DNA of 64,000 nucleotides. It comes from an uncultured Candidatus Melainabacteria bacterium. GTDB taxonomy: Bacteria; Cyanobacteriota; Vampirovibrionia; Gastranaerophilales; Gastranaerophilaceae. Shown one piece after another: positions 9,073 to 17,550 of this stretch. The position numbers were made by a program, and so were the translations under genes. Every line of letters begins with the position of its first letter. The stretch's first letter is position 1. The notes under the pieces are model-generated. The model made no database searches, had not been told where the DNA came from, and worked only from the letters and a program-made list of their open reading frames with translations. The stretch lies in NCBI GenBank assembly GCA_934754505.1, contig CAKVIE010000001.1, positions 1 through 64,000 on the forward strand. Direction: 5' to 3'.

Positions 9073-10404
9073 TTACCCCTGTAATCTTTGAGGAATACAA
9101 TCATTTTTGACTAAATCTTGCAGAGATTCTCTTTTGATGATTAAATCTGCTTGACCGTCATTTACAAGAACTACGGCAGGTCTTTGAGCTTTGTTGTAAT
9201 TGCTTGCCATAGAATAGCCGTAAGCACCCGTGTCAAAGAAACAGATTAAATCATTTTCTTTTAATTCGGGAAGTTCGATATTTTTTGCGAGCAAATCGCC
9301 TGATTCACAATATTTGCCTGCGATTGTGACAATTTCTGTTTTTCTGTCCGTTAAATCTTCGACTGTTTCAACGGTATATTCTGCACCGTATAAAGCAGGT
9401 CTGATGTTGTCAGCCATTCCGCCGTCAACTGCAACATATTTTTTGTTAAGTTCGGGAATAGCTTTTATCGAACCGACTGTATAGACTGTTACGCCTGCTG
9501 TTCCGACGATACATCTTCCAGGTTCAATGTATAAATGCGGATTTTTAACATCATATTCTTTGCTGTACTTGTCGAATGCATTTTTGATTACATCTGCCAT
9601 TTCGTAAATTGAAACGGGTGTGTCTTTTTTCGTGTACATAATGCCTGCACCGCCGCCGATATTGAAGCAGGAGAGTTCAATTCCAAACATTTCTCTTATT
9701 CTTTTTGTTTCCTGCATAATAATTTTTATTGCATCGTGGTAAACATCTGTTTGGAAAATTTGTGAACCCAAATGTGCGTGTAAACCAACCAATTCAAGGT
9801 TTTTGTATTCAGAAACGATTAATTTAATAATTTCGTCAAGTTTTATTAAATCGAAACCGAATTTTGAATCTAATTGACCTGTTTGAATATATTCGTGGGT
9901 ATGGCATTCAATTCCCGGGGTAATTCTCAAGAGAATTTTTGCTGTTTTATTTTTCTTTTCGCAAATTTCATTAATTCTTTTTGCTTCCAAAAAATTATCT
10001 ACGGAAATTAATCCGACATTTTCTGCTATTGCAAATTCAAGTTCCTCAACAGTTTTGTTATTTCCGTTGAAAACAACATTTTTTAAATCAAATCCTGAAT
10101 TTTTTGCGGTAAATAATTCACCTAAAGAAACGCAATCAAGACCGAAATTTTCCTGTTTCATTATTTTACAAATTGCAGATGGCATAAAGGCTTTCGATGC
10201 AAACATCATGTGAATGTCTGTGTTTTTAAAAGCATCTTTAAAAGCACTTGTTATGTTTCTTATTGTTTTTTCGTCGAAAACCATAAGCGGAGAGCCGAAT
10301 TCTTTAATTAAATCGGGTATTTTACATTCGCCAATTTCGAGAGTGCCGTTTGAATTACGTTTGCACGTTACGGGTGTGATTGATTGGTTTGCCGTTGTTG
10401 TCAT
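9073..10404 (-). CDS. lysA: Diaminopimelate decarboxylase
   Basis: 443-aa PLP-dependent fold III decarboxylase that turns meso-diaminopimelate into L-lysine. Seen: the PLP lysine in MMFASKAF, GLHAHLGSQI, the phosphate-binding GGGAGIMY, EPGRCIVG, and the active-site CESGDLLAKN at the C-terminal side, followed by GAYGYSMASNYN. Length is typical. It is the first gene of a minus-strand operon with cdaA and the aldolase-like gene, with an AGAGG Shine-Dalgarno. A 91-bp intergenic region separates it from the divergent gene at 10496. Confidence 0.96.
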   Translation of the reverse strand: MTTTANQSITPVTCKRNSNGTLEIGECKIPDLIKEFGSPLMVFDEKTIRNITSAFKDAFKNTDIHMMFASKAFMPSAICKIMKQENFGLDCVSLGELFTAKNSGFDLKNVVFNGNNKTVEELEFAIAENVGLISVDNFLEAKRINEICEKKNKTAKILLRITPGIECHTHEYIQTGQLDSKFGFDLIKLDEIIKLIVSEYKNLELVGLHAHLGSQIFQTDVYHDAIKIIMQETKRIREMFGIELSCFNIGGGAGIMYTKKDTPVSIYEMADVIKNAFDKYSKEYDVKNPHLYIEPGRCIVGTAGVTVYTVGSIKAIPELNKKYVAVDGGMADNIRPALYGAEYTVETVEDLTDRKTEIVTIAGKYCESGDLLAKNIELPELKENDLICFFDTGAYGYSMASNYNKAQRPAVVLVNDGQADLIIKRESLQDLVKNDCIPQRLQG

Positions 10405-10460
10405 TTTTACCTCTAAAATTTACTCTTTAATCATACAAGTAAATAACAAAATTTACAATA

Positions 10461-10489
10461 TTGAAATTAGTTAAAAAAATGATTATAAC
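10461..10489 (+). promoter_or_regulatory. Promoter giving a predicted leaderless transcript (TTGAAA-17-TATAAC)
   Basis: TTGAAA (10461-10466), exactly 17 bases, TATAAC (10484-10489). Only 6 bases separate the -10 box from the ATG at 10496, so the expected +1 is the A of the start codon. No Shine-Dalgarno is present. Confidence 0.65.
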
Positions 10490-10495
10490 AATAAT

Positions 10496-11059
10496 ATGAA
10501 GAAATTTTTGATAAGTATTTTAGTTGCGTTTGTGTTTTTGCAAATACCTGCTTTTGCGGAAACGGATTGGAATGAGCTTTATTTCCAATCACAGCCGTTT
10601 GAATCAAAGCTTATGAACAACATTGACCCTTTTCAGGACGAGGACACCATAAAATACGCATATACACCTTATCCTTTGTTTAGAACAAGTTGTCATTTGT
10701 ATTATAAAAATATAAAAATCGACCCGGGATATTATCAATTAACTCCGAGAAAAATGAACGGAAAATATTACCTTTTCTTTAAAACTTGCGGTCGTGTAAA
10801 ATTTATTATTCCAATCGTGAAAAGAGAACTTGTTCCTGCGGCTTTTTACAAAAAATATACACCCGACCCCAGACTTACCTTGGGACAAACCATTGCAAGA
10901 AATTGGAAAAGATTTTGGTCACGAGTATTTAAAAGTTCGGGCAAACAACCGCCTCCGCCTTGCTTTGTGGAAATGGACGATATTGAAGCTTTTTATATCT
11001 TGAAATTGTACTTCAAAGACCACTGTTATTTTACGGTTTATAAAAAAGTTCCGTATTAA
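10496..11059 (+). CDS. Small exported protein, unknown function
   Basis: 187 aa, family not recognised. A clear Sec signal peptide covers residues 1-21 (MKKFLISILVAFVFLQIPAFA), with cleavage expected after AFA. The mature part is aromatic and basic, with three Cys (C62, C94 and C160 approximately), a Pro-rich patch (KQPPPPC) and no internal membrane span, so a periplasmic or secreted soluble protein is expected. It is transcribed alone from the promoter at 10461-10489. Confidence 0.8.
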   Translation: MKKFLISILVAFVFLQIPAFAETDWNELYFQSQPFESKLMNNIDPFQDEDTIKYAYTPYPLFRTSCHLYYKNIKIDPGYYQLTPRKMNGKYYLFFKTCGRVKFIIPIVKRELVPAAFYKKYTPDPRLTLGQTIARNWKRFWSRVFKSSGKQPPPPCFVEMDDIEAFYILKLYFKDHCYFTVYKKVPY

Positions 11060-11198
11060 TAATTTGCAAAACTCAAAATCCTGTCACAAGTGTTTTGTGC
11101 TGCTAAATATAGCCGTTAAAATAAACGCCTTTTTGAATTTGGTAAAAAACGTATTAATTCTCAAGTATAAAAACTAAAATTACCCCTAAAAATAGCGA

Positions 11199-11285
11199 GA
11201 GTTTAATATGTCTTGCCAAACAATTTCATAAAAGAAAAATCTTCTTTCGCAACCCCGATAGGTGTTTGGATTTCATATTAAACTC
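11199..11285 (-). ncRNA. Putative small structured RNA (nested inverted repeats)
   Basis: A perfect 12-bp outer repeat, gagtttaatatg (11199-11210) with catattaaactc (11274-11285), encloses a 7-bp repeat (ccaaaca 11216-11222 / tgtttgg 11263-11269) and a 6-bp inner repeat (aaagaa 11231-11236 / ttcttt 11242-11247). On the minus strand a TATAAT at 11299-11294 would start transcription almost exactly at the outer repeat. The fold would be a long hairpin with an internal bulge. No known RNA family was recognised, there is no strong terminator after it, and it could instead be a small non-autonomous repeat element. Confidence 0.4.
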
Positions 11286-11293
11286 ACATTCTT

Positions 11294-11299
11294 ATTATA
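11294..11299 (-). promoter_or_regulatory. Possible -10 box for the 11.2 kb structured element
   Basis: TATAAT on the minus strand, 8 bases before the outer arm of the inverted repeat at 11285. The -35 region is weak (attaaa/ttaaag). Confidence 0.35.
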
Positions 11300-11346
11300 C
11301 AACCGTTTTTAACAGCTTTAATCCTGCTGAAGTGTTGTATTTTGTA

Positions 11347-11381
11347 TAAAAAACAGACCAAAGTGTTAATTCTTTGGTCTG
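11347..11381 (-). terminator. Rho-independent terminator of leuD-leuB
   Basis: A 10-bp perfect stem, cagaccaaag (11354-11363) / ctttggtctg (11372-11381), followed on the minus strand by a T run, 25 bases after the leuB stop. Confidence 0.85.
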
Positions 11382-11405
11382 CAAATTTGTTTATCCGAAA
11401 TCGGA

Positions 11406-12479
11406 TTAGAGATTTTGAGCGATTAAGTCGCCCATTTCTTTTGTTCCGACTTCTTTCATGCCTTCTGACATAATGTCTTTTGTTCTGTAACCTGCTTTGA
11501 GGACTTTTTTAACGGCATTTTCGATATCGTCATTAGCTTGAGAATTTTTCAAACCGTATTTAAGCAGCATGCCCGCAGAGAGGATAGTTGCAATCGGGTT
11601 TGCAATATTTTGGTTTTTGATATCGGGAGCAGAACCGTGAATAGGTTCAAACATTCCTGGTCCGTCAGCACTCAAAGATGCACTCGGGAGCATACCGAGA
11701 GAGCCTGTGAGCATTGAAGCTTCGTCAGAGAGAATATCTCCGAAGATGTTACCTGTTACGATAACGTCAAATTGTTTCGGGTCACGGATTAACTGCATAG
11801 CTGCGTTATCAACGTACAAGTGAGAGAGTTCAACTTCAGGGTAGTCTTTAGCAACTTCGAGGATAACTTCTCTCCAAAGTCTTGAAACGTCGAGAACGTT
11901 TGCTTTATCAACGGAGCAAAGTTTTTTGTTTCTGAGCATTGCTGTTTCAAAAGCGATTTTAGCAATTCTGCGGACTTCATCTTCCCAATAAATCATGTTG
12001 TTGTAGCCGACTCTTTTGCCGTCTTTAACTTCAACGCCCTTCGGTTCGCCGAAATATACATCACCCGTAAGTTCACGAACTATCATAACGTCAACGCCTT
12101 GAATAATTTCAGGTTTCAATGTTGATGATGAAATTAATTCGTCAAAAACAGTTGCAGGTCTGAGGTTTGCAAAAAGATTTAAACCTTTTCTGATACCGAG
12201 AAGTGCCTTTTCGGGACGAACTGCGGGCGGAAGTGTATCGTATTTCCAATCACCGACAGCACCTAAAAGAACTGCATCTGATTTTTTTGCAACTTCAAGA
12301 GTTTCATCAGGAAGCGGAACACCATATTTTTCATAAGCACAGCCGCCGATGAGAGCTTTTGTGAAGTTGAATTTCATATCATATTTTTTGCCGACGGCAT
12401 TCATAACTTTTACGGCTTCATCGGTAACTTCAGGTCCGATTCCGTCACCGCCCAAAAGGCATATATTATATTCTTTCAT
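11406..12479 (-). CDS. leuB: 3-isopropylmalate dehydrogenase
   Basis: 357-aa NAD-dependent beta-decarboxylating dehydrogenase, third step of leucine synthesis. Seen: LGGDGIGPEV, the LeuB-type loop LLGAVGDWKYD, RPEKALLGIRKGLNLFANLRP with the substrate arginines, NIFGDILSDEASMLTGSLGMLPSA, and EPIHGSAPDI for NAD binding. Its start overlaps the leuD stop (TAATG) and a GAGT Shine-Dalgarno is present. leuA lies 26 kb away (38420-39940) and leuC is not in the window. Confidence 0.96.
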   Translation of the reverse strand: MKEYNICLLGGDGIGPEVTDEAVKVMNAVGKKYDMKFNFTKALIGGCAYEKYGVPLPDETLEVAKKSDAVLLGAVGDWKYDTLPPAVRPEKALLGIRKGLNLFANLRPATVFDELISSSTLKPEIIQGVDVMIVRELTGDVYFGEPKGVEVKDGKRVGYNNMIYWEDEVRRIAKIAFETAMLRNKKLCSVDKANVLDVSRLWREVILEVAKDYPEVELSHLYVDNAAMQLIRDPKQFDVIVTGNIFGDILSDEASMLTGSLGMLPSASLSADGPGMFEPIHGSAPDIKNQNIANPIATILSAGMLLKYGLKNSQANDDIENAVKKVLKAGYRTKDIMSEGMKEVGTKEMGDLIAQNL

Positions 12480-12982
12480 TATCTGACTCCTAACTTTTTA
12501 GCGGTGTAGTTGATTAAGCCGCCTTGATTTATGAGATTTTGGATTTCCGCAGGAAATTTGTTACAAGTATATTCTTTACCTTTTGTAACATTTTTAATTT
12601 TTCCTTCTTCAAGATTAACTTCAACGATATCGCCTTTTTCGCATTCATCGGAGAAAGTCGGGTGTTCAAGAATGGGAAGTCCAATGTTTATTGAGTTTCT
12701 AAAGAAAATTCTTGCAAAAGTTTTAGCAATAATAACAGAAATTCCTGATGCTTTAATAGCAATCGGAGCGTGTTCTCTTGAGCTGCCGCAGCCGAAGTTT
12801 TCGCCTGCAACCATAATATCTCCTGCTTTAACTTCTTTCGCAAATGTTTTATCTATATCTTCCATACAATGTTCCGCAAGTTCGGAAGGTTCTGATGTGT
12901 TCAAATATCTTGCGGGAATGATAACATCGGTATCAACATTGTTTTCATATTTCCATGTTTTACCTTTTAAAATATTATCCAT
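12479..12982 (-). CDS. leuD: 3-isopropylmalate dehydratase small subunit
   Basis: 167-aa swivel-domain subunit of isopropylmalate isomerase. NVDTDVIIPARYL and ENFGCGSSREHAPIAIKASG are the family signatures. The short length fits the ~165-aa type found in archaea, Firmicutes and cyanobacteria rather than the ~200-aa enterobacterial type. It overlaps leuB by one base. A TATAAT lies in the 90-bp divergent region shared with the gene at 13073, and the Shine-Dalgarno is aaggggg. The large subunit leuC is elsewhere. Confidence 0.95.
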   Translation of the reverse strand: MDNILKGKTWKYENNVDTDVIIPARYLNTSEPSELAEHCMEDIDKTFAKEVKAGDIMVAGENFGCGSSREHAPIAIKASGISVIIAKTFARIFFRNSINIGLPILEHPTFSDECEKGDIVEVNLEEGKIKNVTKGKEYTCNKFPAEIQNLINQGGLINYTAKKLGVR

Positions 12983-13072
12983 GTTGCCCCCTTTACAAAT
13001 TCTATAAAAATATTATATACTGAACATGTAGAATTTGAAATTTTTTAAAGAAAAACAAATTCAGGAGAAATT

Positions 13073-13270
13073 ATGAACGAAAATATCGGAATAAACGCAG
13101 GAAAAATCTGGCAATACCTCGAAGCTAACGGCGAGTCAAAAGTTATTCGTGTAAAAAGAAATCTTAATCTTTCAACAGACGAATTATACTTAGCTCTTGG
13201 TTGGCTTGCACGTGAGAATAATGTCGCTTTTTGCAGAAAGGATTCTTTCTTGTGGGTTAAACTGGTATAG
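13073..13270 (+). CDS. Small winged helix protein (DUF2582-like)
   Basis: 65 aa. The sequence GINAGKIWQYLEANG...VKRNLNLSTDELYLALGWLARENNV resembles the DUF2582 winged helix-turn-helix family, small single-domain putative DNA-binding proteins. An AGGAG Shine-Dalgarno supports the start. It lies divergent to leuD-leuB and upstream of trpB, from which a terminator separates it. A regulatory role for the neighbouring leucine or tryptophan genes is possible but not shown. Confidence 0.85.
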   Translation: MNENIGINAGKIWQYLEANGESKVIRVKRNLNLSTDELYLALGWLARENNVAFCRKDSFLWVKLV

Positions 13271-13290
13271 AAGAATTTATTTAAAGTCAA

Positions 13291-13324
13291 CAAAAAGTCG
13301 GCATTATGTGTCGGCTTTTTTTTT
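13291..13324 (+). terminator. Rho-independent terminator
   Basis: Stem aaaagtcggc / gtcggctttt (10 pairs with two G-U) around a 7-base loop, followed by eight T. It ends the winged helix gene 25 bases after its stop. Confidence 0.8.
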
Positions 13325-13354
13325 ATGTAAAATAAAGAACGAAAGGGAAAAAAC

Positions 13355-14590
13355 ATGTTCGTAAAAAACAAAAACTACACACTACCGACAAAAGACGGTT
13401 TTTTTGGAGAATTCGGGGGAATGTTTGTACCCGAAAATTTTAAACCCGTTCTTTTAAAACTTGATGAAGAATTTGAAAAGGCTTACAATGATGAGTCATT
13501 TCTCAAAGAAGTTTATGATTTGTTAAAGGATTATTCGGGACGTCCGACTCCTTTATATTATGCAAAAAGACTTTCCGAACATTACGGAAAAGGGAAAATA
13601 TATTTAAAAAGAGAAGATTTAAACCATACAGGTGCACACAAAATTAATAACGTTCTCGGTCAAGCACTTTTGGCAAAGAGAATGGGTGCAAAAAAGGTAA
13701 TAGCTGAAACGGGTGCAGGACAACACGGTGTTGCAACGGCGACGGCAGCGGCACTTTTGGGTATGGAATGTGAAATTTTCATGGGTGAAACCGATATGTT
13801 TCGTCAAAGAAGCAACGTTGACAGAATGAAAATGTTAGGAGCAAAGGTCAACCCTGTAACAACAGGAACTAAAACGCTTGCAGATGCTTGTGATGCGGCT
13901 ATTGAATATTGGTTAAATCATGCCGACGAAGTTTTTTATGTTTTAGGTTCTGCGGTCGGTCCTCACCCTTATCCGAAAATTGTTCGTTCATTCCAATCAA
14001 TAATCGGTGCTGAAATTAAACAGCAAATTATGGAAAAAGAAGGACGACTTCCTGATTATGTAGTTGCTTGTATCGGTGGCGGCTCAAACGCAATCGGTGC
14101 ATTCACCGCATTTATTGAGGATAAAGATGTAAAATTAATCGGTGCCGAAGCAGCAGGCGACGGTGCTGATACTGACCATACGGCAGCAAGTTTGACAAAA
14201 GGTAAAAAGACATATTTACACGGAATGTATCAATACGTTTTGGTTGATGAGGACGGTAAACCGAGAGAATCATACAGTATTTCGGCAGGTCTTGATTACC
14301 CCGGCTGCGGTCCGGAACATTGTTATTTGAAAGACAGCGGTAGAGCAGAATACTTCCCGATAACAGATACGGAAGCTATTGAAGCTTTTGAAAGACTTTC
14401 TAAACTTGAGGGTATAATTCCTGCAATAGAATCTTCACACGCAGTGGCTTATCTTGAATATTTGATGCCGAAAACAAATAAAGATGATATCGTTGTTGTT
14501 AATATTTCAGGACGAGGTGATAAAGATTCGGAAAGAATTCTCGAAATATTAAATCAACGTAAATTATGGATTAAACCTAAGAAAAATTAA
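13355..14590 (+). CDS. trpB: Tryptophan synthase beta chain
   Basis: 411-aa PLP enzyme that condenses indole with serine to give tryptophan. Seen: LKREDLNHTGAHKINN with the PLP lysine, ETGAGQHGVATATAAALLG, the phosphate loop CIGGGSNAIG, and the C-terminal SGRGDKD. Length is standard for TrpB1. It is transcribed alone, with a GAAAGGG Shine-Dalgarno. trpA and the other trp genes are not adjacent, which is common in cyanobacterial-type genomes. Confidence 0.97.
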   Translation: MFVKNKNYTLPTKDGFFGEFGGMFVPENFKPVLLKLDEEFEKAYNDESFLKEVYDLLKDYSGRPTPLYYAKRLSEHYGKGKIYLKREDLNHTGAHKINNVLGQALLAKRMGAKKVIAETGAGQHGVATATAAALLGMECEIFMGETDMFRQRSNVDRMKMLGAKVNPVTTGTKTLADACDAAIEYWLNHADEVFYVLGSAVGPHPYPKIVRSFQSIIGAEIKQQIMEKEGRLPDYVVACIGGGSNAIGAFTAFIEDKDVKLIGAEAAGDGADTDHTAASLTKGKKTYLHGMYQYVLVDEDGKPRESYSISAGLDYPGCGPEHCYLKDSGRAEYFPITDTEAIEAFERLSKLEGIIPAIESSHAVAYLEYLMPKTNKDDIVVVNISGRGDKDSERILEILNQRKLWIKPKKN

Positions 14591-14593
14591 TGT

Positions 14594-16207
14594 TTAATAT
14601 ATTTTATTATTATATTTAGAAAAATCAGGATTGTTTAATTCTTCATCGGAAAAAACATATCCTGTTTTTTCTTTTACTAACCGTTTTAACTCATCTTCGC
14701 AACATTTAGGCAAGTCTGACGAATTTTTTTCGGTAGTGCATATTTCTTGGATAGTGTAATCTTTTGGGTTTGCCCCTCTGTCGTATAAATTAATAAAATA
14801 ATTAATAGAGTATTTGCTGTCAGATTTTAATTCGGCAGGTAAACTGTAATATATTTTACTTTCCCTGCTATAACCAAAAAACAATCGTTCCCACATATAA
14901 AGTATTTTCACGAAGAATTCTTGTTCTCTTTGCATTTTTATGCAATTCCTGTCAAAATTAAAACCGAAACAACCAAGACAAACTAAAATTATAAATATTC
15001 TTGATTTGTTTTTAACTTCTGCGAGTATATAACCGGCTAAAGAAAGAATTACATACAATAATGTGATTTTCGTGAAAAAAATCATTCCGATATGTTCAAA
15101 AGAAAATTGAAAACCGTAAGCCTTGTCTGTTGAGCCGATTATAATTATTTGAAAAAGTAATAAAGAGGTTATTATTGATGTTAAAAAAATCGTAATTCTC
15201 TTTTTTCGGTCATTGTTTTGTAAAAACAGAAAAACAACAGTTAAGAATAACAAAATGCCCCATAAATATAAATTTTTCACAAAAATATTTTGCGAAAATG
15301 AGTTAATAATTGTCGGTAATAAGGATAAAATATCCGAAAAAGTATAATGATTATTTGTTTCTTGTAGCCAACGTTGAGTACAAGGAATGAAAAATGTTGA
15401 AATATTTAAAATAACAATACATGCATATACTAAAAATGCTTTTATTAAATTAACTGTTTTTTTGAAGGTTAAAAGGTGTAATATAAATCCGATAAATAAT
15501 CCCGAACAAATAATAAATCGAAAATATTCGTTTGAAACAGCTGTGAATATTAATAAAAAACAAGCTGATATAAAGGTTCTTTTCGTAAAACATTTTAAAA
15601 TTTTATCATTTTGTTTTTCTGGTGAAGTTTGGTCTGTCAAAGCATTATCATTATTTTCTTGGAAAAAGACATAATATCTTTCGATAATAATTAATAGTAA
15701 AATCGGGAAAATAGGTTGTAATATGTATGTGTAAAACCAAATATCGTTAAATAATAGCCAATAAAAATTATTGTTTTCGTACAGAAATTGCATAATTATC
15801 AAAAATATAGGAATCATCATTGCTAATTTTATATATTTTTTACTGTTGAAATATTTTGAGAAATTCAGTCCTAAAATATAAATAAAAAGAGAAAAAATTA
15901 AAAATATTATGTATGGGGTTACATTTATCATAAAATACGCAGGGTGAACACCTAAAAGTTCGGGAATATATCTGAAAGATAAAACTCCGCAAACGGATAA
16001 AATGAAATGTGAATGGAAAGAAGATGTAAAAACTTGTAACGGCGAATTGTCCGATATTGAATCAAAACAAGATGTACAAGCTGTTGACATGCTTTCATTT
16101 GTCATCGGATTTATAGATGATAAACAAGGTGCTAAAATCTTATACATTACAAATAGTGTAAGACAAAATAAAACCCAATAGAATAATTTAAAAACTTTTC
16201 TTTTCAT
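14594..16207 (-). CDS. Polytopic membrane protein, unknown function
   Basis: 537 aa with roughly eleven hydrophobic segments. The first (residues 8-26) follows a basic start, MKRK, and others lie near 60-80, 95-120, 130-160, 215-240, 250-280, 300-330, 340-360 and 375-430. The C-terminal ~110 residues look soluble, with several Cys. The layout recalls DUF6056/glycosyltransferase-C-like membrane proteins that handle lipid-linked sugars, but no catalytic motif was identified. It is convergent with trpB (3 bases apart). Its promoter predicts a leaderless mRNA. Confidence 0.75.
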   Translation of the reverse strand: MKRKVFKLFYWVLFCLTLFVMYKILAPCLSSINPMTNESMSTACTSCFDSISDNSPLQVFTSSFHSHFILSVCGVLSFRYIPELLGVHPAYFMINVTPYIIFLIFSLFIYILGLNFSKYFNSKKYIKLAMMIPIFLIIMQFLYENNNFYWLLFNDIWFYTYILQPIFPILLLIIIERYYVFFQENNDNALTDQTSPEKQNDKILKCFTKRTFISACFLLIFTAVSNEYFRFIICSGLFIGFILHLLTFKKTVNLIKAFLVYACIVILNISTFFIPCTQRWLQETNNHYTFSDILSLLPTIINSFSQNIFVKNLYLWGILLFLTVVFLFLQNNDRKKRITIFLTSIITSLLLFQIIIIGSTDKAYGFQFSFEHIGMIFFTKITLLYVILSLAGYILAEVKNKSRIFIILVCLGCFGFNFDRNCIKMQREQEFFVKILYMWERLFFGYSRESKIYYSLPAELKSDSKYSINYFINLYDRGANPKDYTIQEICTTEKNSSDLPKCCEDELKRLVKEKTGYVFSDEELNNPDFSKYNNKIY

Positions 16208-16213
16208 TCAATA

Positions 16214-16242
16214 TTTATAGCATAAACGGCTTTCTGTTACAA
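16214..16242 (-). promoter_or_regulatory. Promoter giving a predicted leaderless transcript (TTGTAA-17-TATAAA)
   Basis: On the minus strand TTGTAA (16242-16237), 17 bases, TATAAA (16219-16214), then 6 bases to the ATG whose A is at 16207. No Shine-Dalgarno precedes that ATG. Confidence 0.62.
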
Positions 16243-16317
16243 GAATAGATAAACAACTAAACTTGTTTAATCATATTTTAGTATTAAAATAGTTTTTGTA
16301 AATAAGGAAAGATATAG

Positions 16318-17550
16318 ATGGATAAATCAAGCAATAAAATCGAAGAAAAATACTTGGAACAAGCAGAAAAATTAGGCAGAGATTGTGAAATTCTCCCCGG
16401 AGGAGTTGAAGAACTTGCCGCAAAATTGCAAAAATCAGCAAAAACGGGCAAACCGCTTAAAATTAAACTCGGAATGGACCCGTCCCGTCCTGATTTGCAT
16501 CTCGGACATACGGTTGTAATGAGAAAAATCAGAGAATTTCAAAAACTCGGACATACCTTGCAGTTACTTGTCGGCGGTGCAACAGCTATGATTGGCGATC
16601 CCTCGGGAAAATCCGAAACCCGTCCTGCTTTGACAAAAGAACAAGTTGATGAAAATGCAAAAACTTATTTTGAGCAAATTTCAAGAGTTATTGATGTCGA
16701 AGCCGCAAATGTTTTGAACAATGCAGATTGGCTTCACAAAATGACTTTACCCGATATTATAAATCTTTCGTCAAAGGTTACGGTTGCTCAAATTATGACT
16801 CGTGAAGATTTCAATGCAAGATTTAAAGAGGGCCGCCCGATTGCTATTCATGAATTTTTCTATCCGTTAATGCAGGCTTATGATTCGGTCGTTTTGGACT
16901 GTGATATTGAACTTGGCGGAACAGACCAAAGATTTAATACATTGCTCGGTCGTGAAATGCAAACGGCATACGGCAAGGAAGAACCTCAAATTGTAATGCT
17001 TTTGCCTCTTTTAGAGGGTACTGACGGGGTTAAAAAGATGTCTAAATCTTATCCCGAACACTGTATCGGAATTTGTGACAAACCGTCTGATATGTACGGT
17101 AAACTTATGTCTATACCTGATGAACTTATTGTCAGATATTATTCATTGCTTACGGATTTGTCAAATGAAGAAATCGAAAATATTAAAAGAGAATTGATTT
17201 CCGCAAATCCTCGTGATTTGAAGATGAAACTTGCTCACCTTATTACGGAAATGTATTGCGGAAAAGATGAAGCAGACAAAGCGGAAGCAGAATTTGTCAA
17301 TGTTGTTCAAAACAAAGGTATTCCGACAGATATTCCCGAAATTAAACTCGAGTCGGATACAGCACTTTCGGAAATTGTTTTAAACAATAAGCTCGTTGAA
17401 AGCAAGGGCGAATTAAAGAGATTAATTGCTCAAGGCGGTGTTAAGATTGACGATGTAAAATGTTCAGATATCAATGAAATTGTTAAAGTTGAGGAATTAC
17501 CAAAAGTTTTGAAAGTAGGAAAACGTAAATTTTTAAGGGTATCAAAATGA
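16318..17550 (+). CDS. tyrS: Tyrosyl-tRNA synthetase
   Basis: 410-aa class Ic synthetase charging tRNA-Tyr. The HIGH-type motif is HLGH in DPSRPDLHLGHTVV, the KMSKS loop is VKKMSKSYP, and a C-terminal S4 RNA-binding domain spans about 345-405 (KLVESKGELKRLIAQGGVKI). The arrangement fits the TyrZ-like subfamily rather than E. coli TyrS. An AAGGAAAG Shine-Dalgarno fixes the start. Its stop overlaps the cysK start by 4 bases (ATGA), so the operon continues tyrS-cysK-cysE-GNAT. Confidence 0.96.
   Translation: MDKSSNKIEEKYLEQAEKLGRDCEILPGGVEELAAKLQKSAKTGKPLKIKLGMDPSRPDLHLGHTVVMRKIREFQKLGHTLQLLVGGATAMIGDPSGKSETRPALTKEQVDENAKTYFEQISRVIDVEAANVLNNADWLHKMTLPDIINLSSKVTVAQIMTREDFNARFKEGRPIAIHEFFYPLMQAYDSVVLDCDIELGGTDQRFNTLLGREMQTAYGKEEPQIVMLLPLLEGTDGVKKMSKSYPEHCIGICDKPSDMYGKLMSIPDELIVRYYSLLTDLSNEEIENIKRELISANPRDLKMKLAHLITEMYCGKDEADKAEAEFVNVVQNKGIPTDIPEIKLESDTALSEIVLNNKLVESKGELKRLIAQGGVKIDDVKCSDINEIVKVEELPKVLKVGKRKFLRVSK

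Larger units (their letters stand above)
11060..11405. other. Convergent intergenic region holding a nested inverted repeat
   Basis: No ORF is supported. The region holds a nested inverted-repeat element (11199-11285), a TATAAT on the minus strand at 11294-11299 just outside it, and the leuB terminator (11347-11381). The rest is A/T-rich with no clear signal. Confidence 0.55.

Noticed and set aside
13045..13371. Minus-strand ORF of 108 aa opposite the winged helix gene
   Set aside because: It runs through a terminator and the trpB leader, lacks a Shine-Dalgarno and has no recognisable features.
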